DNA of 64,000 nt, taken from NCBI GenBank assembly GCA_964458935.1, contig CAYWKS010000007.1, positions 1 through 64,000 of the forward strand, in the 5' to 3' direction. The notes below the pieces were generated by a model. That model had not been told where the DNA came from. It was given only the letters and a program-made list of their open reading frames with translations, and made no database searches. This stretch comes from CAYWKS01 sp964458935 (GTDB taxonomy: Bacteria > Planctomycetota > Phycisphaerae > Phycisphaerales > Zrk34). Positions 1 to 8,151 of the stretch are shown here, in pieces (positions within the stretch are counted from its first letter, which is position 1; each line of letters begins with the position of its first letter). The position numbers and the translations under genes were made by a program.

Positions 1-222
1 TGGGACAACGCCAAGAAGTGGATCGAGGCCGGCCAGCTCGGCGGCAAGGGCAGCGAAAACCACAAGGCCACCGTCGTCGGCGACACCGTCGGCGACCCGT
101 TCAAGGACACGTCCGGCCCGTCGCTGAACATCCTGATCAAGCTAATCTCGATCGTCTCGGTCGTGTTCGCCGGCGTGACCGTGCAGTACGGCCAGAAGAT
201 CGCGGGGATGCTCGGCCTCTGA
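1..222 (+). CDS. hppA: Membrane-bound proton/sodium-pumping pyrophosphatase, C-terminal part
   Basis: This open frame enters from the left edge and ends at TGA 220-222, giving the last 73 residues of the protein. The motifs GGKGSENHKA, VGDTVGDPFKDTSGPS and LNILIKLISIVS are the hallmark C-terminal signature of membrane pyrophosphatases. These are inner-membrane enzymes of about 650-800 residues that couple PPi hydrolysis to H+ or Na+ export. The last visible segment is a hydrophobic helix followed by a short tail ending MLGL. The N-terminal nine tenths, including the residues that distinguish H+ from Na+ pumps and K+ dependence, lie outside the window. A strong terminator follows 34 nt later, so transcription of this unit ends here. 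Confidence 0.93.
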   Translation, partial: WDNAKKWIEAGQLGGKGSENHKATVVGDTVGDPFKDTSGPSLNILIKLISIVSVVFAGVTVQYGQKIAGMLGL

Positions 223-255
223 GCCGCTGCCCGTGAGCGCCTCGACGCACCCACA

Positions 256-285
256 GGGTGGCCCGCCCGGCGGGCCGCCCTTTTT
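256..285 (+). terminator. Rho-independent terminator after hppA
   Basis: An 11-bp GC stem (256-266 pairing with 270-280, one G-U pair) has a 3-nt loop and is followed by TTTTT at 281-285. It lies 34 nt after the hppA stop. The next genes run on the other strand, so it terminates only the pyrophosphatase transcript. Confidence 0.85.
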
Positions 286-377
286 CATGCGCGCCCGACA
301 TCGGAGCGGGCTGCCGGGGCGTGGCCGCGCGGGGCCGCGCAACGACACGTCCGGGGCAGTGCCTCTGCGGTCGGCGC

Positions 378-1670
378 TTAGAGCTGATCGAACAGGCGCG
401 GCAGCCAGAGACTCAGCTCATCGACGTAGGTCAGCAGCAGCAGCGAGAAGACCATGGCGACGTAGAACGGGAGCATGTGCCGCGCCACGCGGGTGATCGT
501 GGTATTGCCCACGCTGCACCCGACGAACAGGCACGTCCCGACCGGCGGCGTGCACAGGCCGATGCACAGGTTGACGATCATGACCACCCCGAAGTGTACG
601 GGGTTCAGGCCCAGCGAGATGGCCACGGGCAGGAAGATCGGGGTGAAGATGAGCACCGCGGGGGTCATGTCGAGGAAGGTGCCGACCGCGAGCAGGATCA
701 GGTTGATGATCAGCAGCAGGACGATCGGGTTCTCCGAGAGGTCGAGCAGCCCGGCGCTGACCTGCTGGGGGATCTGCTCGCCGGCGAGGAACCAACCCAT
801 GGCCTGGCTGGCGCCGATCAGGAGCATGACGATCGCGGTGGTCTTTCCGGCGGCGAGGAGCAGCCGGGGCAGGTCGCGCGTCCCGAACTCCCGGTAGATC
901 AGCCCGCCGAGGACGTAGGCGTAGAGCACGGCGACGGCCGACGCCTCGGTCGCGCTGAAGACCCCCCCGAGGATCCCGCCGAGGATGATGAACACCAGCA
1001 GCATGCTGGGGATGGCCTTGAGCCCGGTGAGCAGCAGCGTGCCCAGGCCCCGCCAGCGGCCCGACCCGTAGCCGTGCTTGTAGCTGAGGATGAAGCAGGT
1101 GAGCATGAGCGACAGACCGATCACGATCCCCGGGAGGATGCCCGCGACGAACATCGCGGCGATGGAGACGTTCTGGGCGACGACGGCGTAGACGATCATG
1201 ATGTTGCTGGGCGGGATGACCAGGCCGGTCGTCGCGGCGGCGGTGGTGATGGCGACGTTGAAGTCGCGGTTGTAGCCGTTGCGGTTCATCTCGGGGATCA
1301 TGAACCCGCCGACGCTGGAGACGGCGGCGGTGGCCGACCCGGAGATCGACCCGAACATCATGCAGGTCATGGTGTTGACGTAGGCCAGCCCGCCGGTGAG
1401 CCAGCCCAGCAGCGCGTCGGCGAAGTTCATCAGCCGCCGCGCCATCCCGCCCTCGCCCATGAGCACGCCGGCGAGGATGAAGAACGGGATCGCCAGCAGG
1501 GGGAAGCTCTCGATGCCGCCGGCCAGCCGCTGGGCGACGACGACGTCCGCCTGGCCCCCGACGCTCAACAGGGCGAGGAAGCTGGCCCCGCCGATGGCGA
1601 ACGCCACCGGCATGTCCATCGCCAGCATGATCACGAACGACACGACCAGTACCAGGGCTTGCTCGTTCAT
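378..1670 (-). CDS. dctM: TRAP transporter large membrane subunit (DctM family)
   Basis: 430 residues, the usual length for DctM, very hydrophobic with about 12 predicted membrane segments. Family motifs visible include PFFILAGVLMGEGGMARRL near residue 65, GSISGSATAAVSSVG near 110 and VIPPSNIMIVY near 152. DctM is the translocating subunit of tripartite ATP-independent transporters, which use a Na+ gradient to import organic or sugar acids. Its ATG overlaps the dctQ stop as ATGA, so the two are translationally coupled, and dctP lies just upstream: a complete P-Q-M operon. The substrate cannot be read from this subunit. The surrounding uronate-type hydrolases suggest a sugar acid. Confidence 0.93.
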   Translation of the reverse strand: MNEQALVLVVSFVIMLAMDMPVAFAIGGASFLALLSVGGQADVVVAQRLAGGIESFPLLAIPFFILAGVLMGEGGMARRLMNFADALLGWLTGGLAYVNTMTCMMFGSISGSATAAVSSVGGFMIPEMNRNGYNRDFNVAITTAAATTGLVIPPSNIMIVYAVVAQNVSIAAMFVAGILPGIVIGLSLMLTCFILSYKHGYGSGRWRGLGTLLLTGLKAIPSMLLVFIILGGILGGVFSATEASAVAVLYAYVLGGLIYREFGTRDLPRLLLAAGKTTAIVMLLIGASQAMGWFLAGEQIPQQVSAGLLDLSENPIVLLLIINLILLAVGTFLDMTPAVLIFTPIFLPVAISLGLNPVHFGVVMIVNLCIGLCTPPVGTCLFVGCSVGNTTITRVARHMLPFYVAMVFSLLLLTYVDELSLWLPRLFDQL

Positions 1671-2230
1671 GCGCCGCTGGTCCCCTGCTCACTGAGCGAC
1701 TCGACCGTGGGCGACCGCCAGAGCAGCCAGATCGCCTCGAACACGAACAGGCAGATGAACGCGCCGCTGGCCGGCACGGGCACGTAGACCCACGCCTTGC
1801 TGATCCCCAGCGAGGGCAGGACCTGCCCGCGGTCGATCCGGTCGATGATGACCTCCACCCCGCCGCGGATCATCACCCACACCGCGAACGCGAGCACCAG
1901 CAGGTGGACCGCGTACCGCAGCAGCCGCCGGGCTTCGGGGTCGAGCTTCATCGCCAGGTAGTCCACGCCCAGGTGGCTGCGGTCGCGGTAGGCCAGCGCC
2001 GCGCCCAGCAGCGACACCCAGATCATCAGCGAGGTGGCGACCTCATCGGTCCACTGGCTCGGCGTGCGCAGCGCGTACCGCGCCACCACGCCCCACAGCA
2101 CGTCCACCACGAGCAGGCCCATGCCCGCGATGACCACCCACTGCAGGCCGTGCACCAGCCACTCCAGCGGGCCTGCCTGGCGCGGCGACGGCGACGTCGA
2201 ACTGCCCCGCGATGCCGGCTCGTCGGTCAT
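1667..2230 (-). CDS. dctQ: TRAP transporter small membrane subunit (DctQ family)
   Basis: 187 residues with four hydrophobic segments (roughly residues 28-50, 67-85, 105-125 and 148-170) and the family-typical stretch WTDEVATSLMIWVSLLGAA around residues 60-78. DctQ forms the small integral-membrane part of the TRAP transporter together with DctM. The N-terminus is longer and more polar than usual (about 25 residues before the first helix), so a downstream start is possible. The gene starts 1 nt after the dctP stop and overlaps dctM by 4 nt, which indicates a single polycistronic message. Confidence 0.9.
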   Translation of the reverse strand: MTDEPASRGSSTSPSPRQAGPLEWLVHGLQWVVIAGMGLLVVDVLWGVVARYALRTPSQWTDEVATSLMIWVSLLGAALAYRDRSHLGVDYLAMKLDPEARRLLRYAVHLLVLAFAVWVMIRGGVEVIIDRIDRGQVLPSLGISKAWVYVPVPASGAFICLFVFEAIWLLWRSPTVESLSEQGTSGA

Positions 2231-2231
2231 G

Positions 2232-3290
2232 TCACTCGACCTCCGAAATCCGTTGGATCAACTCGCCGACCGGCGTGCCCTCGTACTGCTGGTACATCGG
2301 CTTGACCTTCTCGCGGAACGCCGCCTTGTCGGGGTGGTGCACCTGCACGCCGTCGGCCTTGATCTTCTCCAGCGCCAGCTCCCGCTCCTCGGCCCAGAGC
2401 TTGCGCTGGTACGCGGCGGACTCGTCGGCGGCCTGCTGCAGCCACCGCTGCGCCTGCTCGGGCAGGTCGTCCCAGACCCGGGTGCTGATCAGCAGGAAGT
2501 CGGGCACGCGCGTGTGTTCGTCCATGGAAAAATGCCGCGCCACCTCGAAGTGCCGATTGCTGTAGTACGACGGCAGGTTGTTCTCCGCGCCGTCGACCAC
2601 GCCCTGCTGCAGCGAGCTGTACAACTCGCCCCAGGGGATCGGCGTGGGCGCCCCGCCCAGGGTCTTGACCATCTGCATCGACGTGGGGCTTTTCTGCACG
2701 CGGATCTTCAAGCCGTTCAAGTCGTCCGGCTTCATGATCGGCGTCCTGATGGTGTAGAAGTTGCGGCTGCCCGCGTCGTAGTAGCACACGCCGCGCAGGC
2801 CCTTGTCCTGGCCGAGCAGCAGCAGCTCCCGGCCGATCTCACCGTTGAGCGTCTTCCAGAAGTGCGCCTCGTCGCGGAAGACGTAAGGCAGGCTGAACAC
2901 CGCCATGCGCGGGATGAACGCCTCCATCGGCGACGCCGACGTCTTGGTCATGTCCAGCACGCCGTCCTGCACCATTTCCATGGTCTCGGTCTCGCTGCCG
3001 AGCTGGCCGTTGGGAAAGATGTCGATCGTGACCGCGCCGTCGGACAGCTCGTCGAGGCGTTGGGCCATGTGCACCATGGCCTTGTGGACCGGGTGGGACT
3101 GGTCGAGCGCGTGGGCGAGCCGCAGCGTGCGTTCGACGTCGCTCTGGCCGGCCGACCCGGCGGTGAAGTCCTTGCCTTCGGCGCCGAAGATCACCACGAC
3201 GGACTTGTACCCGGTGATGCTGAAGACGCCGGCGGTGGCGAGCACGCCCAGCAGGAAACCGACCACGATGAACGAAAGATGCTTGCCCAT
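2232..3290 (-). CDS. dctP: TRAP transporter substrate-binding protein (DctP family)
   Basis: 352 residues with an N-terminal signal or anchor helix (residues 7-27). Conserved DctP features are IDIFPNGQLGSETE near 95-108, LKIRVQKSPTSM near 178 (the Arg is the usual carboxylate-binding residue) and GVVDGAENNLPSYY near 214. DctP is the periplasmic receptor that captures an organic acid and delivers it to DctQM. The binding Arg implies a carboxylate ligand; together with the neighbouring GH67-like and GH105 genes a uronate is a reasonable guess, not proven. It is the first gene of the operon. The intergenic space of about 120 nt to the divergent gene at 3408 must hold both promoters. Confidence 0.93.
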   Translation of the reverse strand: MGKHLSFIVVGFLLGVLATAGVFSITGYKSVVVIFGAEGKDFTAGSAGQSDVERTLRLAHALDQSHPVHKAMVHMAQRLDELSDGAVTIDIFPNGQLGSETETMEMVQDGVLDMTKTSASPMEAFIPRMAVFSLPYVFRDEAHFWKTLNGEIGRELLLLGQDKGLRGVCYYDAGSRNFYTIRTPIMKPDDLNGLKIRVQKSPTSMQMVKTLGGAPTPIPWGELYSSLQQGVVDGAENNLPSYYSNRHFEVARHFSMDEHTRVPDFLLISTRVWDDLPEQAQRWLQQAADESAAYQRKLWAEERELALEKIKADGVQVHHPDKAAFREKVKPMYQQYEGTPVGELIQRISEVE

Positions 3291-3372
3291 GTTGACCTCT
3301 GCCTCGGTTGCCGGGTTGGCTTGGGAGTCGCACCAGCGTAACTCGCGGCGGGGCCGTTGTCATCAGGCCCGG

Positions 3373-3400
3373 TTGCCTGCCGCCGCCGGGCCGACATAAT
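3373..3400 (+). promoter_or_regulatory. Candidate promoter of the GH67-like gene
   Basis: TTGCCT (3373-3378), a 16-nt spacer, then CATAAT (3395-3400). The hexamer ends only 7 nt before ATG 3408, so a transcript from it would be leaderless or nearly so. No Shine-Dalgarno sequence is visible before that ATG. Confidence 0.45.
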
Positions 3401-3407
3401 GGCCGCC

Positions 3408-5012
3408 ATGACCAACAACACCAAAACCGACGCCTTGCCCTACATCCTCGACATGGTCCACCACAACCCCGGCGAGGACCGCTACGACAGCGCCTACAAC
3501 GACCCGCGGGTCCTTCGCGAGATGGGGTACAACGGCAAGGTCTCGTTCCTGTTCGACTCGCCGACGCTCGCGGTCAACTGGGATTCGGTGGACGCGGACA
3601 TCCTGCCCGCCGGCTCGGACGACCGGGTGTGGGTCGAGCACCGCGCCCGGCGGATCCACGAGCAGCTCGACGCCTGCAAGGCGGCCGGGCTCAAGGCCTA
3701 CGCGCTGGGCGACCTGATGCTCTTTCCCAAGCGGCTCGTCGAGAAGCACGGCATCGCCGAGACCTTCGGCGACCCCCGCCACGAGCAGTCCGAGCAATGG
3801 CTCCGCACCCTGATCGACCTGGTCTTCGAGCAGTTCCCCCAGCTCGACGGGCTGGTCGTCCGCATCGGCGAGACCTATCTCCACGACGCGCCGTACCACA
3901 TCGGCAACATCCGCGAGAAGCGCAACGTCGAGGAGACGATCGTCCCGCTCGGCCAGGTCCTCCGTGACGCGGTCTGCGTGAAGAACGACAAGGTCTGCGT
4001 GTTCCGGTCGTGGATGAGCTTCGACTACATGGACAACTACCCGCGGGTCAGCGACGCGATCGAGCCGCACCACAACCTCGTGCTGGCCGTGAAGCACTGC
4101 GAGCACGACTTTCATCGGGGCAACGCGTTCAGCGCGGCGTTGGGCGTCGGCCGGCACCCGCAGATCGTCGAGGTCCAGTGCGCCCGCGAGTACGAGGGCA
4201 AGGGCGCGTACCCCAACTACGTGACGCGCGGCGTGATCGAGGGGTTCGAGGAGCACGCCCACGTCCAGCCGATCAACAGCATCCGGGACCTGCACGAGCG
4301 GACCGACCTGATGGCGGGCATCTGGACGTGGACCCGCGGCGGCGGGTGGGAAGGCCCCTACATCCCCAACGAACTGTGGTGCGACCTGAACGCCTGGGTC
4401 GTGGCGCAGTGGGCCAACCAACCGGCCGAATCGGAGGAGAACCTGTTCGCGCGGTACTGCGCCGAGCGGCTGAAGCTGGACGCGGCGAACGCGGCGATCT
4501 TCCGCCAGATCGCGCTGCTGAGCGAGGCCGCCGTCCTCCGCGGCCGCCGCTCCACCCAGGGCCACCTCTACCAGCTCTGGAACCGCGACCAGTACATCGG
4601 CTGGCCCGACCGCGAGATGCCCCAGACCGAGCAGGAGCGCCAGCTCGTGCTCAAGGAAAAGCGCGAGTCGATCGAGGCGTGGCGGCAGATCGTCGACCTG
4701 GCCGACCAGCTCGAGATGCCCGACGCCGAGACGCTGGAGTTCGTGCGGGTCTCCTGCCGCTACGGGTTGCACATCCACCGGGTCTACAGCGCCGTGGTAC
4801 ACCTAGCTTGCCGGGAGACCGACGCGACGCCCGAGGAGCTGAAGCAGTACGTCGACGCCTACGACGCCGCCTGGGCCGACTTCCGCCAGCTCCGCGCCGA
4901 CCACCCCGAGACCTGCCCGACGCTCTACGATCGCCGCGAGATCAGGCGGACGCGCGTCGGCCTGGCCGACGACGAAGTCGAGCGCATTCGCCGGTCGGTC
5001 GCGTCAACCTGA
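3408..5012 (+). CDS. GH67-like (alpha-glucuronidase-related) TIM-barrel protein
   Basis: 534 residues from ATG 3408; an ATG 9 nt earlier and a TTG at 3357 are alternatives. No signal peptide is seen, so it is probably cytoplasmic. Two segments resemble the GH67 alpha-glucuronidase barrel: LDGLVVRIGETYLHD (family pattern VIRIGE) and NLVLAVKHCEHDF followed by VEVQCAREYEGKG (family pattern VQIKNGPMDF ... QITQEYTG). If the alignment holds, the Glu residues in RIGET and REYEG are candidate catalytic acids. The resemblance is distant, so GH67 activity is an inference. The gene sits divergently from a TRAP operon and near a GH88/105 gene, consistent with release of glucuronic or other uronic acids. 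Its last 9 nt overlap the end of the convergent gene at 5004. Confidence 0.6.
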   Translation: MTNNTKTDALPYILDMVHHNPGEDRYDSAYNDPRVLREMGYNGKVSFLFDSPTLAVNWDSVDADILPAGSDDRVWVEHRARRIHEQLDACKAAGLKAYALGDLMLFPKRLVEKHGIAETFGDPRHEQSEQWLRTLIDLVFEQFPQLDGLVVRIGETYLHDAPYHIGNIREKRNVEETIVPLGQVLRDAVCVKNDKVCVFRSWMSFDYMDNYPRVSDAIEPHHNLVLAVKHCEHDFHRGNAFSAALGVGRHPQIVEVQCAREYEGKGAYPNYVTRGVIEGFEEHAHVQPINSIRDLHERTDLMAGIWTWTRGGGWEGPYIPNELWCDLNAWVVAQWANQPAESEENLFARYCAERLKLDAANAAIFRQIALLSEAAVLRGRRSTQGHLYQLWNRDQYIGWPDREMPQTEQERQLVLKEKRESIEAWRQIVDLADQLEMPDAETLEFVRVSCRYGLHIHRVYSAVVHLACRETDATPEELKQYVDAYDAAWADFRQLRADHPETCPTLYDRREIRRTRVGLADDEVERIRRSVAST

Positions 5013-5987
5013 CCCGCCGACCTTCGCCCCGCGCAGGTGCCTGCCCATCACCCGCATGTTCCGGTCCGGGTCGCTCAGGCTCCTCGGGTAGTAGTAATAG
5101 ATCAGGTGCTCCACGCCCGAGGCGATCACCTCGGGCATGCGCTTGTCCATGATCGGCACGTCGTTGTCGGCCATGGCGTGGTTCTCGACGAGGTACAACG
5201 GCCGCTTGCCGTGTGCCCGCGCCCGCTCGACGAAGTAGGGCCCGGACTCGCACAGCAGCTTCCTGGCCGGCTCGGCGCCCGCGTCGCTGCTGCCGTGGTC
5301 CTCGGCGCCGAACGGCCGGCCGTCGCACCCGAAGTCGTGCAGGTGCTCGATCGCCGCCATGGTTTCGACCGGCTCGCCGCGCATCGTCGCGTACAGGAAC
5401 ATCGCCAGCCGCACGTCCGGCCGCATCCGCACCGCCTCGCCGCCGACCCGGTCGAAGAACTCGGCCGACGCGCGGACGTGCACGGCCAAATCGTCCATGT
5501 CGCGGCCGGCCAGCGCCGCCCGCGCCGCCGGGGCGTGGTCACGGTGGCCCAGGTTCTTCACCTCGTCCCAGATGATCCCCGCGACGGGAAACAGCTCGAA
5601 CATCTTCGCCATCGCATCGCAGAAGAACTCGAAGGTCGCGGGGTGATGCACGCTCGCCAGCGTGCCCAGCCACCCGATGTGAGGACGGCCGTCGGCCTTG
5701 CACGCCAGCGCCTCGGGATGCCGCGCGCAGAAGATGCTCGGCACCTTCGGGCAGCCCGCGACCAGACCGCCCCAGCGGCTGGGCACGGCGTACACCTGCA
5801 TGCCGACGCGCTCGGCCTCGGCGCAAATCCACTGGATGTTCTCCACCGCCGCGAACAGGTCCTGCTCCAGCACACCCACCGCCACGGCGTCGGTGCCGTG
5901 GTCGGCCATCCACTGCATGTCCTCCCGGACGTGCCGCGGCACCAGCGTGTACGTGTGCGCACGGAAGTAGTAAGCGGTGATGAACAT
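5004..5987 (-). CDS. Putative TIM-barrel glycosidase-like protein, family not recognised
   Basis: 327 residues, start ATG 5987 with GGAGA 6 nt upstream. No signal peptide. The pattern of alternating strands and helices (ADHGTDAVAVGV, AERVGMQVYAVPSRW, FPVAGIIWDEVKN, RLAMFLYA, RPLYLVENHA, VIASGVEHLIYYYYP) looks like a (beta/alpha)8 barrel of the kind found in glycoside hydrolases. IIWDEVKN could hold an active-site acid. The sequence AVPSRWGGLVAGCPKVPSIFCARHPE is typical of uncharacterised sugar-cluster proteins. I do not recognise a named family. It converges on and overlaps by 9 nt the GH67-like gene, and shares the carbohydrate island with the TRAP transporter, so a role in glycan breakdown is inferred from context. 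Confidence 0.55.
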   Translation of the reverse strand: MFITAYYFRAHTYTLVPRHVREDMQWMADHGTDAVAVGVLEQDLFAAVENIQWICAEAERVGMQVYAVPSRWGGLVAGCPKVPSIFCARHPEALACKADGRPHIGWLGTLASVHHPATFEFFCDAMAKMFELFPVAGIIWDEVKNLGHRDHAPAARAALAGRDMDDLAVHVRASAEFFDRVGGEAVRMRPDVRLAMFLYATMRGEPVETMAAIEHLHDFGCDGRPFGAEDHGSSDAGAEPARKLLCESGPYFVERARAHGKRPLYLVENHAMADNDVPIMDKRMPEVIASGVEHLIYYYYPRSLSDPDRNMRVMGRHLRGAKVGGSG

Positions 5988-6218
5988 CGCGATTCTCCAA
6001 TGGCGGGGACATGCATGCTAACCACCACGGCGGGCGGGAGCGCCGGGCATGGATACGCATGCTCACCCGCCACGCCGGTCCTGAACGTAGCGAAGGGCCG
6101 GATAACGCCCCCCCTTGCCACCTCCCCGGTTTCCTGCGAGCATGCTCCCGGCGCCGTCGCGGCACCCGACGATGGTGCGCAGCCCTTTCCTGCCCACACC
6201 CGGCTTGGAAAGAACGCC

Positions 6219-7997
6219 TTGCAGACCGACAACGCCGTCTCGTCCACCGTACGCGCTTCCCACGCGGAAGCTGTCGCTCCCGAACCGGTCCATCCGCTGG
6301 GCGGCAAAGCCCGCGTGCTGTTGTGCAGCGTGTTCGGACCCTATGCGCGTGACGACGAGTTCGGCAGCCGCGCCATCAACCCGATGGAGCTGTACCACAA
6401 CCAGGTCACGCGGGTGCAGGGCCCGTTCAGCCTGCGCATGTTCCACCGGTCGTGGGGGCTGATGCTCATCCAGGCCAACATCGCCGCGCCCTGCACCCTG
6501 CTCGATTTCCCCACGCTCGACCGCTTCATCGAAGAGGTCCAGACCCACCGGTACGACGTGGTCGGCATCAGCAGCATCATGCCCAACGTCGGCAAGGTCG
6601 CGCACATGACCCGGCTGATCCGCGAGCACCTGCCCGAGGCGACCGTGGTCGTGGGCGGGCACATCGCCAACCTGCCCGGCGTGTACGAAAAGACCGGGGC
6701 CGACTACGTCGTCCGCGGCGAGGGCGTGCGGTGGATGCGGCGGTACCTCGGCGAGCGGACCGATCGGCCGATCCGGCACCCGCACATCCGCTCGGGCATC
6801 GGCGCCCGCGCCATGGGCGTCAACCTCTCACGCAAGCCCCGCGACATCGCCGCCACCCTCATCCCCAGCGTCGGCTGCCCCATGGGTTGCAACTTCTGCG
6901 CCACCAGCGCGATGTTCGGCGGCAAGGGCAAGTTCATCAACTTCTTCGAGACCGGCGACGAGCTGTTCGACGTCATGGTCGAGCTCGAACGCTCGATGAA
7001 GGTCCGCTCGTTCTTCGTCATGGACGAGAACTTCCTGCTCCACAAGCCCCGCGCCCTGCGCCTGCTCGAACTCATGCAGCAGCACCGCAAGGCCTGGGCG
7101 CTGTACGTGTTCAGCTCCGCCAACGTCCTGCGGTCGTACACGATCGATCAGCTCGTCGGCCTGGGCGTCTCGTGGGTCTGGATGGGCCTCGAAGGCGAAT
7201 CCAGCCAGTACGTCAAGCTCAAGGACGCCGACACCCGCCGGCTCGTCCGCGAACTGCAGGGTCACGGCGTGCGCGTGCTCGGCTCATCCATCATCGGCCT
7301 GGAAGAACACACGCCCGACAACATCGACGCCGCCATCGACTACGCCGTCAGCCACGACACCGAGTTCCACCAGTTCATGCTCTACACGCCGATCCCCGGC
7401 ACCCCGCTCTGGCAACAGCTCGAAGCCGACCAACAGCTCACCGACCCCGACTGCACGGACGTGGCGGACATCCACGGCCAGATCAAGTTCGCCCATCGCC
7501 ACGCGCACCTCGCGCCGGACAGCGAAGGCGAAATCCTGCTGCGCGCGTTCCAGCGGGACTTCGATGTGAACGGCCCGAGCGTGATCCGCATCGCGCGCAC
7601 CACGCTCGAAGGCTGGCGCCGGTATCGCCACTGCCGCGACCGGCGTGTGCGTGCCCGGTTCCGGTGGGAGGCCGCGTCCCTGGCGACCACGCAGGCCGGC
7701 GCCCTCTGGGCCGCCCGCGCCTGGTTCGCCGATCGCCCCGAGCTGCGGGCGCGGCTGGACGGGGTGCTGCGCGAGGTCTACGCGACGTGTGGGCTGCGGG
7801 CGCGTCTGGCGGCACCGATTATCGGGCGTTACCTGCTCGGCCGCATCCGCGCCGAAGCGGATCGGCTCGTGGCCGGCTGGACCTACGAGCCGCCCACCTT
7901 CTACGAGCACAAGCCGGCCGCCGCCCCCGCACCCGCCCCGCGCAAGACCCCGGTCGGGTGCTGGGTCCCGCCCGTCGGTCGGCCGGCGATGCACTGA
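6219..7997 (+). CDS. B12-binding-type radical SAM protein
   Basis: 592 residues from a TTG start at 6219, chosen because GGAAAGA lies 5 nt upstream; upstream open codons lack homology. Residues about 30-190 look like a cobalamin-binding domain (YDVVGISSIMPNVGK, ATVVVGGHIANLPGV, ADYVVRGEGV). The radical SAM cluster motif follows as C220-PMG-C224-NF-C227, which binds the 4Fe-4S cluster that cleaves S-adenosylmethionine. Later elements (SFFVMDENFL, VWMGLEGESSQYVKLK, LGSSIIGLEEHTPDN) are typical of class B radical SAM barrels. The C-terminal 150 residues are basic and Ala/Arg rich, then a Pro/Ala tail. The substrate is unknown; family members methylate or rearrange lipids, hopanoids and peptides. 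It stands alone between carbohydrate genes and has no obvious partner. Confidence 0.82.
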   Translation: MQTDNAVSSTVRASHAEAVAPEPVHPLGGKARVLLCSVFGPYARDDEFGSRAINPMELYHNQVTRVQGPFSLRMFHRSWGLMLIQANIAAPCTLLDFPTLDRFIEEVQTHRYDVVGISSIMPNVGKVAHMTRLIREHLPEATVVVGGHIANLPGVYEKTGADYVVRGEGVRWMRRYLGERTDRPIRHPHIRSGIGARAMGVNLSRKPRDIAATLIPSVGCPMGCNFCATSAMFGGKGKFINFFETGDELFDVMVELERSMKVRSFFVMDENFLLHKPRALRLLELMQQHRKAWALYVFSSANVLRSYTIDQLVGLGVSWVWMGLEGESSQYVKLKDADTRRLVRELQGHGVRVLGSSIIGLEEHTPDNIDAAIDYAVSHDTEFHQFMLYTPIPGTPLWQQLEADQQLTDPDCTDVADIHGQIKFAHRHAHLAPDSEGEILLRAFQRDFDVNGPSVIRIARTTLEGWRRYRHCRDRRVRARFRWEAASLATTQAGALWAARAWFADRPELRARLDGVLREVYATCGLRARLAAPIIGRYLLGRIRAEADRLVAGWTYEPPTFYEHKPAAAPAPAPRKTPVGCWVPPVGRPAMH

Positions 7998-8151
7998 CCA
8001 ACCCGCGGAACGCCGGGTCGGCCGCACACGCGCCGCATTCCTCGCCTCGGATCGAGCCATCACGACGATGCGAGTCGTCTTGTGTCTTGTGTGTGGTGTG
8101 CCGCTTCGCTCGCCGCAGATGTGAAAGCCAAGCCCGTTGAAAGGACCGCCT

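Noticed and set aside
258..1787. Plus-strand open frame of about 509 codons opposite dctM
   Set aside because: dctM has clear family motifs and membrane topology; the antisense frame is Asp/His/Glu-rich noise.
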